Shown: piece after piece, positions 24,814-33,721 of the stretch
Layout of the letters: every line of letters starts with the position of its first letter
Numbering within the stretch: position 1 is the stretch's first letter
Assembly: GCA_963710275.1 (NCBI GenBank)
Contig: CAVPZS010000005.1
Span: 434,001-498,000, forward strand
Source: Rhodoblastus sp963710275
GTDB taxonomy: Bacteria > Pseudomonadota > Alphaproteobacteria > Rhizobiales > Beijerinckiaceae
Reading direction: 5' to 3'
DNA length: 64,000 nucleotides
Made by a program: the position numbers and the translations under genes
Notes under the pieces: generated by a model
What the model saw: the letters and a program-made list of their open reading frames with translations, nothing else
Told to the model about the DNA's origin: nothing
Database searches by the model: none

Positions 24814-26796
24814 TCAAGCCTTTGCGGCGTGGTCCTCAACGACGCGGACAATGTCCGCCATGATGGCGTTGAGCTCGTAATTCTTGGGCGTATAGACCGC
24901 GGCAACCCCCTCGGAAAGCAAGAGTTTTTCGTCCTCGGGCGGAATAATGCCGCCCACAATCACCGGGATATCGGCGATCCCCTGCTTTTTCATCCGCTCC
25001 AGCACATCGCGCACCAGCGGCACATGCGAACCGGACAGGATCGACAAGCCGACGACGTGAACGCCCTCTTCGAGCGCCGCGTTGACGATTTCGGCGGGCG
25101 TCAGACGAATACCTTCGTAAACGACTTCCATGCCCGCGTCGCGCGCGCGCACCGCGATCTGTTCGGCGCCGTTGGAATGACCGTCCAGTCCGGGTTTACC
25201 GACCAGGAATTTGATCCGTCGGCCGAGCTTTTTGGAAACTCGCTCAACTTCCGCCCGGACGGGATCAAGCGAACCCGCGACTTGCCGAGCGCTGCGTCCC
25301 ACGCCGGTCGGCGCTCGGAATTCGCCGAAGACCTCGCGCAGGGTCTGGCCCCATTCGCCCGTCGTAACGCCCGCCTTGGCGGCGGCAATCGAGGGCTCCA
25401 TGATATTCCGGTCTTCCTGCGCGGCGGCGCGAAGATCAGACAATGCCTTGTCGACCGCCTTGGAATCGCGTTGCTCGCGCCAGGCCTTCAGCCGCGCAAT
25501 CTGCTCTTCCTCGACGTAATGCGGCACAACCAGAATTGAACCATCGCCCGTCGTCAGCGGCGAAGCTTCGGTCTCGACGAACCTGTTGACGCCGACAACG
25601 ACCTGATCGCCCGCCTCGATGCCTTCAAGCCGTCGCGTGTTTGATTCGACCAGTTTTGACTTGAGATAGCCGGTCTCGACCGCGGCGACCGCGCCGCCCA
25701 TTGCGTCGATCGCGGCAAGCTCGGCAAGCGCTTCTCTCTTGAGGTCATCGACTTTTTTGGTCAGCTCCACGCTGCCGTCGAAGAGATCGCCATATTCAAG
25801 AAGGTCCGTCTCATAGGCGAGAATCTGCTGCAAACGCAGCGACCACTGTTGATCGAAGGGACGCGGCAAGCCCAGAGCCTCGTTCCAGGCTGGCAATTGC
25901 ACCGCGCGGGCGCGCGCCTTTTTCGAAAGGACGACAGCCAGGGTTTCGATCAAAATGCGATAGACGTTGTTTTCGGGCTGCTGCTCGGTGAGCCCGAGCG
26001 AGTTGACTTGCACCCCATAGCGGAAACGGCGGAACTTCTCATCCTTGACGCCGTAGCGATCCCGCGTCAATTCGTCCCAGAGCTCGGTGAAGGCGCGTAC
26101 TTTGGCCAGTTCGGTTACAAAACGCATTCCCGCGTTGAGGAAGAAGGAGATACGGCCGACAACTTCCCCGAAATCAGCCTCCGAGACCTCACCGGATTTT
26201 TTCACCGTGTCCAGAATGGCGACCGCCGTCGCGAGGGCGTACGACAGCTCCTGGACTGGCGTCGCGCCCGCTTCCTGCAAATGATAGGAGCAGACGTTCA
26301 TTGGATTCCACTTGGGAACTTCGCGTGTCGTGAACAGGATCACGTCCTTGGTTAGCCGCAGCGAAGGGCCGGGCGGAAACACATATGTGCCGCGCGAAAG
26401 ATATTCCTTGATGATGTCGTTTTGCGTCGTGCCCTGCAATGCCGCTCGAGGCGCGCCCTGAGTATCGGCTGCCGCTATATAGAGAGAGAGTAGCCAGGGC
26501 GCCGTGGCGTTGATCGTCATCGACGTGTTCATCTGAACGATCGGAATGCCGTCGAACAAGGTGTTCATATCGCCAAGGTGGGAGATCGGCACGCCAACCT
26601 TGCCCACCTCGCCGCGCGCCAATACGTGATCTGAATCGTAACCAGTCTGAGTGGGCAAATCGAAAGCGATGGAAAGCCCGGTCTGGCCCTTGGCAAGATT
26701 GCCTCGGTAGAGCTTGTTGGAGTCAGCGGCGTTGGAATGACCCGCATAAGTGCGGAAAATCCACGGCTTGTCGCGTCCAGGGGCTGATTTCGTCAT
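24814..26796 (-). CDS. ecm: ethylmalonyl-CoA mutase (B12-dependent)
   Basis: Ecm rearranges (2R)-ethylmalonyl-CoA to (2S)-methylsuccinyl-CoA in the ethylmalonyl-CoA pathway. The 660-residue single-chain mutase has the catalytic barrel (TGLSIAFDLPTQTGYDSDH, MNTSMTINATAPWLL) and a C-terminal cobalamin-binding domain with GKPGLDGHSNGAEQIA (the DxHxxG base-on/His-ligand motif) and GLSILSGSH. The older name meaA is used in Methylobacterium. The ATG at 26796 begins MTKSAPGRDKPWIFRTYAG, as in the family; upstream in-frame starts are not needed. It is divergent from ccr. The ecm call over methylmalonyl-CoA mutase rests on the single-chain form and this neighbourhood. Confidence 0.92.
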   Translation of the reverse strand: MTKSAPGRDKPWIFRTYAGHSNAADSNKLYRGNLAKGQTGLSIAFDLPTQTGYDSDHVLARGEVGKVGVPISHLGDMNTLFDGIPIVQMNTSMTINATAPWLLSLYIAAADTQGAPRAALQGTTQNDIIKEYLSRGTYVFPPGPSLRLTKDVILFTTREVPKWNPMNVCSYHLQEAGATPVQELSYALATAVAILDTVKKSGEVSEADFGEVVGRISFFLNAGMRFVTELAKVRAFTELWDELTRDRYGVKDEKFRRFRYGVQVNSLGLTEQQPENNVYRILIETLAVVLSKKARARAVQLPAWNEALGLPRPFDQQWSLRLQQILAYETDLLEYGDLFDGSVELTKKVDDLKREALAELAAIDAMGGAVAAVETGYLKSKLVESNTRRLEGIEAGDQVVVGVNRFVETEASPLTTGDGSILVVPHYVEEEQIARLKAWREQRDSKAVDKALSDLRAAAQEDRNIMEPSIAAAKAGVTTGEWGQTLREVFGEFRAPTGVGRSARQVAGSLDPVRAEVERVSKKLGRRIKFLVGKPGLDGHSNGAEQIAVRARDAGMEVVYEGIRLTPAEIVNAALEEGVHVVGLSILSGSHVPLVRDVLERMKKQGIADIPVIVGGIIPPEDEKLLLSEGVAAVYTPKNYELNAIMADIVRVVEDHAAKA

Positions 26797-27209
26797 TGGA
26801 ACCTCGCTTTGACGACCGCGCGGGAACCCAAACCTCTCGATCCGCGCTCCCACACTGCTTTGCCTTACTTTGCCGCAGAGCACAATCGTGCCATTGGTCC
26901 GCCCAGTCATGTCGGAGCCCTGCCGCCAAAAGATCTGTATTGACTTGTTATTGTTGGCGTTTGATGCGCTCTTGGCAAAAATCGGCGCAAGGAGAACAAA
27001 ACAGGCGCCAACTTAAGCACGAAGCAAAATTTTTGTGCGAATGCTCGCCAAATCGCAATTATATGTATATTGGCGCGTCAAGAGTGAAGCGAACGCGTCG
27101 TTTCAGGCGAAGCGGGCTGTTCTCGACTCCGTGATTTTTGCATGGAACTCGGGCGTCCGATTATTGGGCTGATAACGACGAAGTTGGCCAGCAGCGACAG
27201 GAGTCAGCG
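26797..27209. promoter_or_regulatory. divergent ecm/ccr intergenic region
   Basis: This 413-bp region must carry the promoters of both pathway genes. It includes an A+T-rich segment around 27056-27070 (AATTATATGTATATTG), the best candidate for a -10 region toward ccr, and TTGACT at 26940. No gene is supported. A shared regulator would have its sites here, but no clear palindrome was recognised. Confidence 0.45.
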
Positions 27210-28508
27210 TTGAACAGTCAATCCCCTGCGGCGGGCGGCGCGAATGCCGAAAAGGAACCGGTCGTGAAGGACCTGTACGATATTGGCGACATTCCGCCCT
27301 TGGGCCATGTTCCCAAGAACATGCATGCGTGGGTGATTCGGAAGGACAGGCACGGTCCGCCGGAATCGGCCATGCAGCTGGAAGTCGTGCCCACCTGGGA
27401 ACTGGACAGCCATGACGTGCTGGTTCTCGTGATGGCGGCTGGCGTTAACTACAATGGCGTTTGGGCCGCCTTGGGCGAGCCGATTTCGGTGCTCGACGCC
27501 CACAAGCAGCCTTTCCATATCGCCGGGTCGGACGCAGCGGGCGTGGTTTGGGCGGTTGGCTCGAAGGTCAAGCGCTGGAAGGTCGGCGACGAAGTCGTCG
27601 TCCATTGCAACCAGGACGACGGCGACGACGAGGAATGCAACGGCGGCGACCCGATGTTCTCGTCATCGCAGCGCATCTGGGGTTATGAAACGCCAGATGG
27701 CTCTTTCGCGCAGTTCTGTCGTGTGCAGGATCGCCAGTTGATGGTGCGTCCGAAGCATCTGACCTGGGAGGAAAGCGCCTGTTACACTCTGACGCTCGCG
27801 ACCGCCTACCGCATGTTGTTCGGCCATGAGCCGCATCGGCTGAAGCCGGGTGACAATGTGCTGGTCTGGGGCGCCTCAGGCGGTCTGGGCGTCTTCGGCG
27901 TGCAGCTCATCGCCGCAGCGGGCGCCAATGCGATTGGCATTATTTCTGACGAATCCAAGCGCGATTACGTGCTTTCGCTCGGCGCGAAAGGCGTTATCAA
28001 CCGCAAGGACTTCAAGTGCTGGGGCCAGCTCCCGAAAGTCAATTCGCCCGAATATACCGAATGGACCAAGGAAGCCCGCAAATTTGGCAAGGCAATCTGG
28101 GACATCACCGGCAAGAAGGATGTCGATATCGTCTTCGAGCATCCCGGCGAAGCTACTTTCCCGGTTTCCACTCTCGTCTGCAAACGCGGCGGCATGGTCG
28201 TCTTCTGCGCCGGCACTTCGGGCTTTAATCTGACCTTCGACGCCCGCTATGTCTGGATGCGCCAAAAGCGCATCCAAGGCTCGCATTTCGCGCATCTGAA
28301 GCAAGCGGCGGCGGCCAATAATTTCGTCGTCGACCGACGGGTCGATCCGTGCATGTCGGAGGTCTTTCCCTGGGCGAAGATTCCGCTGGCCCATACCAAA
28401 ATGTGGAAGAACCAGCATGCGCCCGGAAATATGGCCGTGCTCGTAAACGCCACCGAAACCGGCCTACGCACAATCGAAGATGTGATCGAGGTCGGCAAGG
28501 CTCGCTGA
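27210..28508 (+). CDS. ccr: crotonyl-CoA carboxylase/reductase
   Basis: Ccr reductively carboxylates crotonyl-CoA to ethylmalonyl-CoA using NADPH and CO2, the key step of the ethylmalonyl-CoA pathway. It is a medium-chain dehydrogenase/reductase. The substrate domain has AGVNYNGVWAALGEP; the nucleotide-binding loop is VLVWGASGGLGVFGVQL; and FCAGTSGFNLTFDARYVWMR is family-typical. A TTG at 27210 with AGGAG six bases upstream gives 432 aa, the family length. The frame is open to 27138, but no better start lies there. Divergent from ecm and followed by a terminator. Confidence 0.95.
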   Translation: MNSQSPAAGGANAEKEPVVKDLYDIGDIPPLGHVPKNMHAWVIRKDRHGPPESAMQLEVVPTWELDSHDVLVLVMAAGVNYNGVWAALGEPISVLDAHKQPFHIAGSDAAGVVWAVGSKVKRWKVGDEVVVHCNQDDGDDEECNGGDPMFSSSQRIWGYETPDGSFAQFCRVQDRQLMVRPKHLTWEESACYTLTLATAYRMLFGHEPHRLKPGDNVLVWGASGGLGVFGVQLIAAAGANAIGIISDESKRDYVLSLGAKGVINRKDFKCWGQLPKVNSPEYTEWTKEARKFGKAIWDITGKKDVDIVFEHPGEATFPVSTLVCKRGGMVVFCAGTSGFNLTFDARYVWMRQKRIQGSHFAHLKQAAAANNFVVDRRVDPCMSEVFPWAKIPLAHTKMWKNQHAPGNMAVLVNATETGLRTIEDVIEVGKAR

Positions 28509-28518
28509 GCTAGTAAGA

Positions 28519-29394
28519 TCAATTGTCTAAGGGCGGGACGAAATTCCCGCCCTTTTCGTTTTTCGTGCTTTCTTCGCGGTCGCTCATGAGCGCCGCATTG
28601 AACTCCCCTCCGAAGATAAAAATTGCGGACAACGCATATAAAAAAACAATGGCGATCATCACCGATGCAAGGCCGGCATAGGTCGCCACATAATTAAGGG
28701 CGAACTGTCCAAGATAGGAACTGAAGGCCAAGGCAAAGATCATCCAGGCTGCAAAGGTCAAGGCGATGCCGGGCGCGGTTTGTCGTAGCGTCAATTTTAT
28801 GTTGGGCAGAACACGGTGGGCGAGAATCAAGGCCGCCAGCAGAATGATGGTCACGACGCCATAGCGACCGACCGCAACCGTATTGCTTAATGCGCTCATT
28901 CCTGGCGCTTGAGCGACGATGACCCCCCAGACGATCGGTCCGAGCACCAAGAGGAATGTGAGCGACAAGAGCGCCAAGGCTCCGATGAAGACATAGGCGA
29001 CGGATTGCAGACGCAGACGCCACCAAGGCCGCGTTTCCCGCGCGCCATAGGCGCGGTTGAGCCCGGTACGAAGCGCTTCGACGCCGCTCGACGAAAAATA
29101 GGCTGCCAAAGCCGCGCTGATAGTCAACAGTCCGCCGTGGCGGTTGCTCAACACATTATGGATTTGCTGCACGATCGGGCCGGATACGCGCGGCGGCCAA
29201 ATCTCGAAAAAAGCCGAAGCAGCCTTGTCGGCCAAGGGCTGGGCCCCCAGAAAGCCGGCCAAACTGGTGACAAAGATCAGGAAGGGAAAAATTGCTGTCA
29301 GCCCCGACAGTGCGATATGGCTGGCCATCGCATAGCCATCGTCTTTTTCAAAACTCTTCGCGCTGTCGACCGCGACGCGGAAAATTTTTCGCAT
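28519..29394 (-). CDS. YihY/BrkB-family inner-membrane protein
   Basis: A 291-residue membrane protein with about six hydrophobic segments, of the YihY/BrkB family (historically and wrongly called ribonuclease BN). Family blocks include SHIALSGLTAIFPFLIFV, AYFSSSGVEALRTGLNRAYG and the C-terminal FIFGGEFNAALM. Function in bacteria is unclear. It converges with ccr, and its last codons contain a bidirectional terminator hairpin, so the sequence for GGNFVPPLDN does two jobs. Confidence 0.88.
   Translation of the reverse strand: MRKIFRVAVDSAKSFEKDDGYAMASHIALSGLTAIFPFLIFVTSLAGFLGAQPLADKAASAFFEIWPPRVSGPIVQQIHNVLSNRHGGLLTISAALAAYFSSSGVEALRTGLNRAYGARETRPWWRLRLQSVAYVFIGALALLSLTFLLVLGPIVWGVIVAQAPGMSALSNTVAVGRYGVVTIILLAALILAHRVLPNIKLTLRQTAPGIALTFAAWMIFALAFSSYLGQFALNYVATYAGLASVMIAIVFLYALSAIFIFGGEFNAALMSDREESTKNEKGGNFVPPLDN
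28529..28556. terminator. terminator of ccr, inside the 3' end of the yihY-like gene
   Basis: GGGCGGGA, six-base loop, TCCCGCCC with A before and TTTT after. The stem lies 20 bases beyond the ccr stop, in the terminal codons of the convergent gene. Confidence 0.85.
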
Positions 29395-29530
29395 GGAAAT
29401 CCTCGAGCGGCGAGAGCCGGATTTATTTGTCCCGGTTCCCTTAGCAAATTGCGGCCGCTTCGTAAGCTTGGGCGAAGAAACTGGCGCCGCAAGCGGCTAC
29501 ACTTTATGACTCGGACGATCGGAGAACAGC

Positions 29531-31567
29531 ATGAACGCGCAAAACCCGCTCCTTGCGGATTGGTCCACGCCTTTTGGGCTTCCTCCCTTTGAAGCCATTG
29601 GCGCCGCTCATTATCGCCCCGCTTTTGAAGCCGCGATGCGCGAGCACGACGCTGAAATAGCGGCCATTGTCGATAATCTGGCGACGCCGGATTACGCCAA
29701 CACGATTGATGCGCTCGAGCGAGCGGGTCAGACGCTGAACAAGATCGGTGGCGTTTTCTGGAATCTGGCATCAACCGATTCGAACGAAGATTTGCGCGCC
29801 ATCGAACGCGACATTTCACCGCGGCTTGCGCGCCATCACGCCGCTATTTCGCTGAACGCTGAGCTTTTCGCCCGTGTCGCCGCTTTAAACGCCAATCGCG
29901 GCAACCTGACGATGAGCGATGAGCAGGCCCGCCTTCTCGATCTGACCTACAAAAGCTTTGTCCGCACCGGAGCCCAGCTGCAAGGCGGTGATCGTGGCCG
30001 CTATGCGGTGATCGCAGAGAAGCTCGCCAGCCTCGAAGCGCAGTTCGCCCAAAATGTTTTAGCCGACGAATCGAGCTTCGTCCTGGAACTGGATGAAAAT
30101 GACCTTGCCGGCGTTTCCTCCGACGTCAAGGCCACCGCCGCGCAGACCGCCATCGAACGAAAGACCGCCAAGCCCTTTGCATTGACCTTGTCGCGATCTG
30201 ATGTCGAGCCTTTCCTCAGCCAGGCCGAAAGGCGCGATTTGCGCGAGGAACTTTCCAAGGCCTGGATCGCGCGCGGCGCGCACGCGGGACCGACGGATAA
30301 TCGTCCGCTCATCGGCGAAATTTTGCGCCTGCGGCAAGAAAGATCGCAACTGCTTGGCTACGCGACTTTCACGGATTTCAAGCTGGAGCCGACAATGGCC
30401 GGCGCCCCGAGCGCGGCTATCGGCCTGCTCGACAGCGTATGGCGCCCTGCGCGGGTCAAAGCTCAAGCGGAATGCGCTGAATTGCAGAAAACTGCCGATG
30501 GGGAGGGCGCAAACTTTCTGATCGCTCCCCATGACTGGCGATTTTATGCCGAAAAACTCAGACGTGAACGTTACGACTTGGATCAAGGCGCCCTATCCGC
30601 CTATTTCCAGCTCGACAGGATGATCGACGCCGCATTTTTTTGCGCCGAACGGCTGTTTGGCTTGCGCTTCATCCCGCGTCGGGACCTATCCCTATATCAT
30701 CCCGATGTTCGCGCTTTCGAGGTTATCGACGGAAAAAATGGGCATGTCGCTCTTTTTCTCGGCGATTATCACGCGCGCAGCTCAAAGAAATCGGGCGCGT
30801 GGATGTCCAACTTCCGTGGCCAGAAGAAACTCGACGGGGCGGTGCGCCCAATTGTCGTTAACGTTATGAACCTCTCGAAGCCTTCGCCAGGCCGACCGAC
30901 CTTGTTGACCCTCGACGAAGTCAGAACTCTATTCCATGAATTCGGCCACGCCCTCCACGGCATGTTGTCGGACGTCGTCTATCCCTCAATGAGCGGAACC
31001 GCCACGCCGGCAGACTTCGTCGAGTTTCCTTCGCAACTCTATGAGCATTGGGCGTTACAACCAGAAATATTGCAGCGTTTCGCCCTCCATTGGGAAACAG
31101 GCGAGGCCATCCCTCAAGACATGATCGAACGCATCACAGCCGCCCGTCATTTCAATCAAGGATTTGGGACAGTCGAATTTTGCGCATCGGCCTATGTCGA
31201 CTTCCTCCTCCATTCGCGTTCCGAGGCTCCGGAAGACATTACGACAGCCGAAGCCGAAATCCTGCATGGCATTGCCTTGCCGGCAGAAATCGTTCAGCGG
31301 CACGCGGCGCCCCATTTTTCTCATATCTTTTCCGGAGAGAGCTACGCCGCTGGATATTACAGCTATCTCTGGTCTGAAGCTTTGGACGCCGACGGTTTTG
31401 CGGCCTTCGAGGAGTCGGGCGATCTCTTCGATCCACTTCTGGCCAAACGGCTGCGCGACCATATCTATTCTGCGGGTAATCAACGCGACCCCAATGAGGC
31501 CTACGCCCTTTTCCGGGGGCGAGCGCCCCGTTTCGACGCGCTACTGCGAAAGAAGGGTTTCGCGTGA
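29531..31567 (+). CDS. M3-family oligopeptidase / peptidyl-dipeptidase
   Basis: A 678-residue zinc metallopeptidase of family M3 (Dcp/oligopeptidase A group), which degrades short peptides in the cytoplasm. The zinc site HExxH is seen in FHEFGHALHGML, followed by the downstream Glu-containing helix (VEFPSQLYEHWAL). The substrate-binding HIFSGESYAAGYYSYLW block lies near the C-terminus. No signal peptide is visible, consistent with a cytoplasmic enzyme. The distinction between Dcp and PrlC types cannot be settled by eye. It is followed after 91 bases by mcd, probably independently. Confidence 0.9.
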   Translation: MNAQNPLLADWSTPFGLPPFEAIGAAHYRPAFEAAMREHDAEIAAIVDNLATPDYANTIDALERAGQTLNKIGGVFWNLASTDSNEDLRAIERDISPRLARHHAAISLNAELFARVAALNANRGNLTMSDEQARLLDLTYKSFVRTGAQLQGGDRGRYAVIAEKLASLEAQFAQNVLADESSFVLELDENDLAGVSSDVKATAAQTAIERKTAKPFALTLSRSDVEPFLSQAERRDLREELSKAWIARGAHAGPTDNRPLIGEILRLRQERSQLLGYATFTDFKLEPTMAGAPSAAIGLLDSVWRPARVKAQAECAELQKTADGEGANFLIAPHDWRFYAEKLRRERYDLDQGALSAYFQLDRMIDAAFFCAERLFGLRFIPRRDLSLYHPDVRAFEVIDGKNGHVALFLGDYHARSSKKSGAWMSNFRGQKKLDGAVRPIVVNVMNLSKPSPGRPTLLTLDEVRTLFHEFGHALHGMLSDVVYPSMSGTATPADFVEFPSQLYEHWALQPEILQRFALHWETGEAIPQDMIERITAARHFNQGFGTVEFCASAYVDFLLHSRSEAPEDITTAEAEILHGIALPAEIVQRHAAPHFSHIFSGESYAAGYYSYLWSEALDADGFAAFEESGDLFDPLLAKRLRDHIYSAGNQRDPNEAYALFRGRAPRFDALLRKKGFA

Positions 31568-31658
31568 TGTGAGGGCATATTGCGCCGCGGGATCAGGGCT
31601 GGCAATAAGAACGCCAGATGAAACGATTTCGCACGTCAATACCCAGCAGGAGCCGTGA

Positions 31659-33335
31659 ATGACGCAGGCCGCCAAGGCGATCGCCACCGCAGATTTTTTT
31701 GAACTGGGCCACAAGGCGACCCACGCTATCGAGGCCCTGTATCAGGAAGCCGCGGCGAGCCTTCGCGAACGTGTCACCGAAAACGGCAAACTGTCGAACG
31801 CGCTCATCGAACGCGAACAGCACGCGGCGCACGGACTCGCCTGGTTCGCCACTTATGTGGAATCCGTTCGCGAAATGCTTGCCTATGCCGAACGCGTTCA
31901 GGCCGACGGCATCTATGGCGAAACGGAAGAGCTTCTGACCCGGATTGGCGTTGGCGAATATCTGGCGCAGATTTTTGGCGGCATTCCCATGAGCCAGGGC
32001 GAATTCGTCAGGCTGGGCGATTTTGGCTTGGTCAATGAAACCATTAACGCGCGCCGCATCGCGGCGATTGAAAGCTTGATAGCGACCGGCAACACCGTCG
32101 CCAATCGCGCGCGTCTCGTAGACCTTGTCGATCACGCCGAGGCTTCCGCGACCGTCGGCGCCCCTGGCCTTGATGAGACTCTGGAGGCGATCCGCGAAGA
32201 AATCCGCAAATTCGCGGAAGCGGAGGTCGTGCCGCACGCCCATGAGTGGCATCTCAAAAACACCTACATCCCCTTGGAAATCATTCAGGGCCTCGCCGAT
32301 CTCGGCGTGTTCGGCCTGACGATTCCGGAGGAATTCGGCGGCATGGGGCTCGGAAAGGTGGCGATGTGCGTCGTCACCGAAGAATTGTCGCGCGCCTATA
32401 TCGGGGTCGGCTCGCTTGGCACGCGATCTGAAATCGCGGGCGAGCTGATTCTCTGTGGCGGCACACAGGAACAAAAAGAAAAATACCTGCCTAAGATCGC
32501 CTCAGGCCAGATTTTGCCAACCGCGGTCTTTACCGAGCCGAATACGGGTTCCGACCTCGCGTCCCTTCGCACGCGCGCGGTTCGAGAGGGCGACACGTAT
32601 GTCGTCAATGGCAACAAGACCTGGATCACCCATCCGGTTCGCGCCGATCTCATGACGCTGTTGACCCGCACGAATGCCAGCGAACCTGGCTACAAGGGCT
32701 TGTCGATGCTACTGGCGGAGAAACCGCGCGGAGACGATCAAAATCCCTTTCCGGCCAAGGGTATGTCGGGCGGTGAGATCGAAGTTCTTGGCTACCGCGG
32801 CATGAAGGAATATGAAATCGCCTTCGACGGTTTCGAAGTTCCTGCCGCAAATTTGCTCGGCGGAGTCGAGGGCCAGGGCTTCAAACAGTTGATGCAGACG
32901 TTCGAAGGCGCCCGGATCCAGACGGCGGCTCGTGCGGTCGGCGTGGCGCAGTCGGCCATGGAGCTTGCCTTGCGCTATGCTAAAGAGCGCGTTCAGTTCG
33001 GCAAGGCTCTCGTCCATTTTCCGCGCGTCGCCGACAAGATCGCCATGATGGCGGTCGAGGTGCACATCGCCCGCCAGATCACCTATTTTGCCGCCCGCGC
33101 CAAGGACGAAGGCAAGCGCTGCGACCTCGAGGCCGGTCAAGCAAAGCTGCTCGGCGCGCGAGTCGCCTGGGCGGCGGCCGATAATGCCCTCCAGATCCAT
33201 GGCGGCAATGGCTTTGCCTTGGAATATCCAGTATCGCGCGTGCTCTGCGACGCCCGCATCCTCAATATTTTCGAAGGCGCCGCAGAAATTCAGGCGCAGG
33301 TGATCGCGCGTCGACTGCTCGAAGGCGGCAACTGA
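31659..33335 (+). CDS. mcd: methylsuccinyl-CoA dehydrogenase (acyl-CoA dehydrogenase family)
   Basis: Oxidises (2S)-methylsuccinyl-CoA to mesaconyl-CoA in the ethylmalonyl-CoA pathway, passing electrons to ETF through FAD. The 558 residues are longer than ordinary acyl-CoA dehydrogenases: an N-terminal domain of about 160 residues precedes the flavoprotein core. That extension, with LGTRSEIAGELIL and FTEPNTGSDLASLRTRA in the core, is the pattern of Mcd. The C-terminal QIHGGNGFALEYPVSRVLCDARI block is also present. The ATG has AGGAG upstream. Nearby ecm and ccr make the Mcd call strong. Confidence 0.9.
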   Translation: MTQAAKAIATADFFELGHKATHAIEALYQEAAASLRERVTENGKLSNALIEREQHAAHGLAWFATYVESVREMLAYAERVQADGIYGETEELLTRIGVGEYLAQIFGGIPMSQGEFVRLGDFGLVNETINARRIAAIESLIATGNTVANRARLVDLVDHAEASATVGAPGLDETLEAIREEIRKFAEAEVVPHAHEWHLKNTYIPLEIIQGLADLGVFGLTIPEEFGGMGLGKVAMCVVTEELSRAYIGVGSLGTRSEIAGELILCGGTQEQKEKYLPKIASGQILPTAVFTEPNTGSDLASLRTRAVREGDTYVVNGNKTWITHPVRADLMTLLTRTNASEPGYKGLSMLLAEKPRGDDQNPFPAKGMSGGEIEVLGYRGMKEYEIAFDGFEVPAANLLGGVEGQGFKQLMQTFEGARIQTAARAVGVAQSAMELALRYAKERVQFGKALVHFPRVADKIAMMAVEVHIARQITYFAARAKDEGKRCDLEAGQAKLLGARVAWAAADNALQIHGGNGFALEYPVSRVLCDARILNIFEGAAEIQAQVIARRLLEGGN

Positions 33336-33359
33336 TTTCGTGAAGCAGCGTTATTTTTG

Positions 33360-33388
33360 GGAGCGCGTTTCCAGCACAGACGCGCTCC
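33360..33388. repeat. hairpin between mcd and the S4-domain gene
   Basis: A perfect 9-bp inverted repeat (GGAGCGCGT / ACGCGCTCC) with an 11-base loop between two convergent genes. It lacks a T-run on the expected side, so any terminator function is uncertain. Confidence 0.5.
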
Positions 33389-33416
33389 TGAAAGTGGCGC
33401 TTCGGATGCCGACGCT

Positions 33417-33704
33417 TTATGAGCCCGGCTGCGGTTCAGCAAGAGAGCGGTAGAGCTGTGACGCTTCCAGATAAGGGCCTCGGCGTTCAGCGCAGCCGAT
33501 GATTTCCACCACGAGGACCTTACGCTCCAGTGCGATGGTGAGAATATTTCCCTCGCCTACCAGCTTTGCCGGTTGCTCGACTCGCTTACCGTCTACGCGC
33601 ACGTAGCCTTGTTCGACGAGATGTGCGGCAAGCGTGCGCGTCTTTACCAGGCGCGAAAAGCAAAGCCATTTGTCGAGACGCTGCTGCCCAACTCCTGATT
33701 TCAT
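33417..33704 (-). CDS. S4-domain RNA-binding protein (Hsp15-like)
   Basis: A 95-residue protein formed almost entirely by an S4 RNA-binding domain: QRLDKWLCFSRLVKTRTLAAHLVEQGYVRVDG and the following basic strand. Relatives such as Hsp15 bind the large ribosomal subunit with stalled peptidyl-tRNA. The ATG at 33704 is taken; a longer reading would overlap the upstream acyltransferase. In many Rhizobiales this gene lies near fdxA and carD, which here are found 8 kb away, beyond cobT. Exact role is inferred. Confidence 0.85.
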   Translation of the reverse strand: MKSGVGQQRLDKWLCFSRLVKTRTLAAHLVEQGYVRVDGKRVEQPAKLVGEGNILTIALERKVLVVEIIGCAERRGPYLEASQLYRSLAEPQPGS

Positions 33705-33721
33705 GTCCGATCCCGGATTGC

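Noticed and set aside
24734..27209. Cobalamin riboswitch near ecm, cobS or cobU
   Set aside because: The B12-box and conserved GCCACTG-type elements were not seen upstream of any of these genes.
33360..33388. Hairpin after mcd as rho-independent terminator
   Set aside because: No T-run follows the stem in either useful direction; kept only as an inverted repeat.
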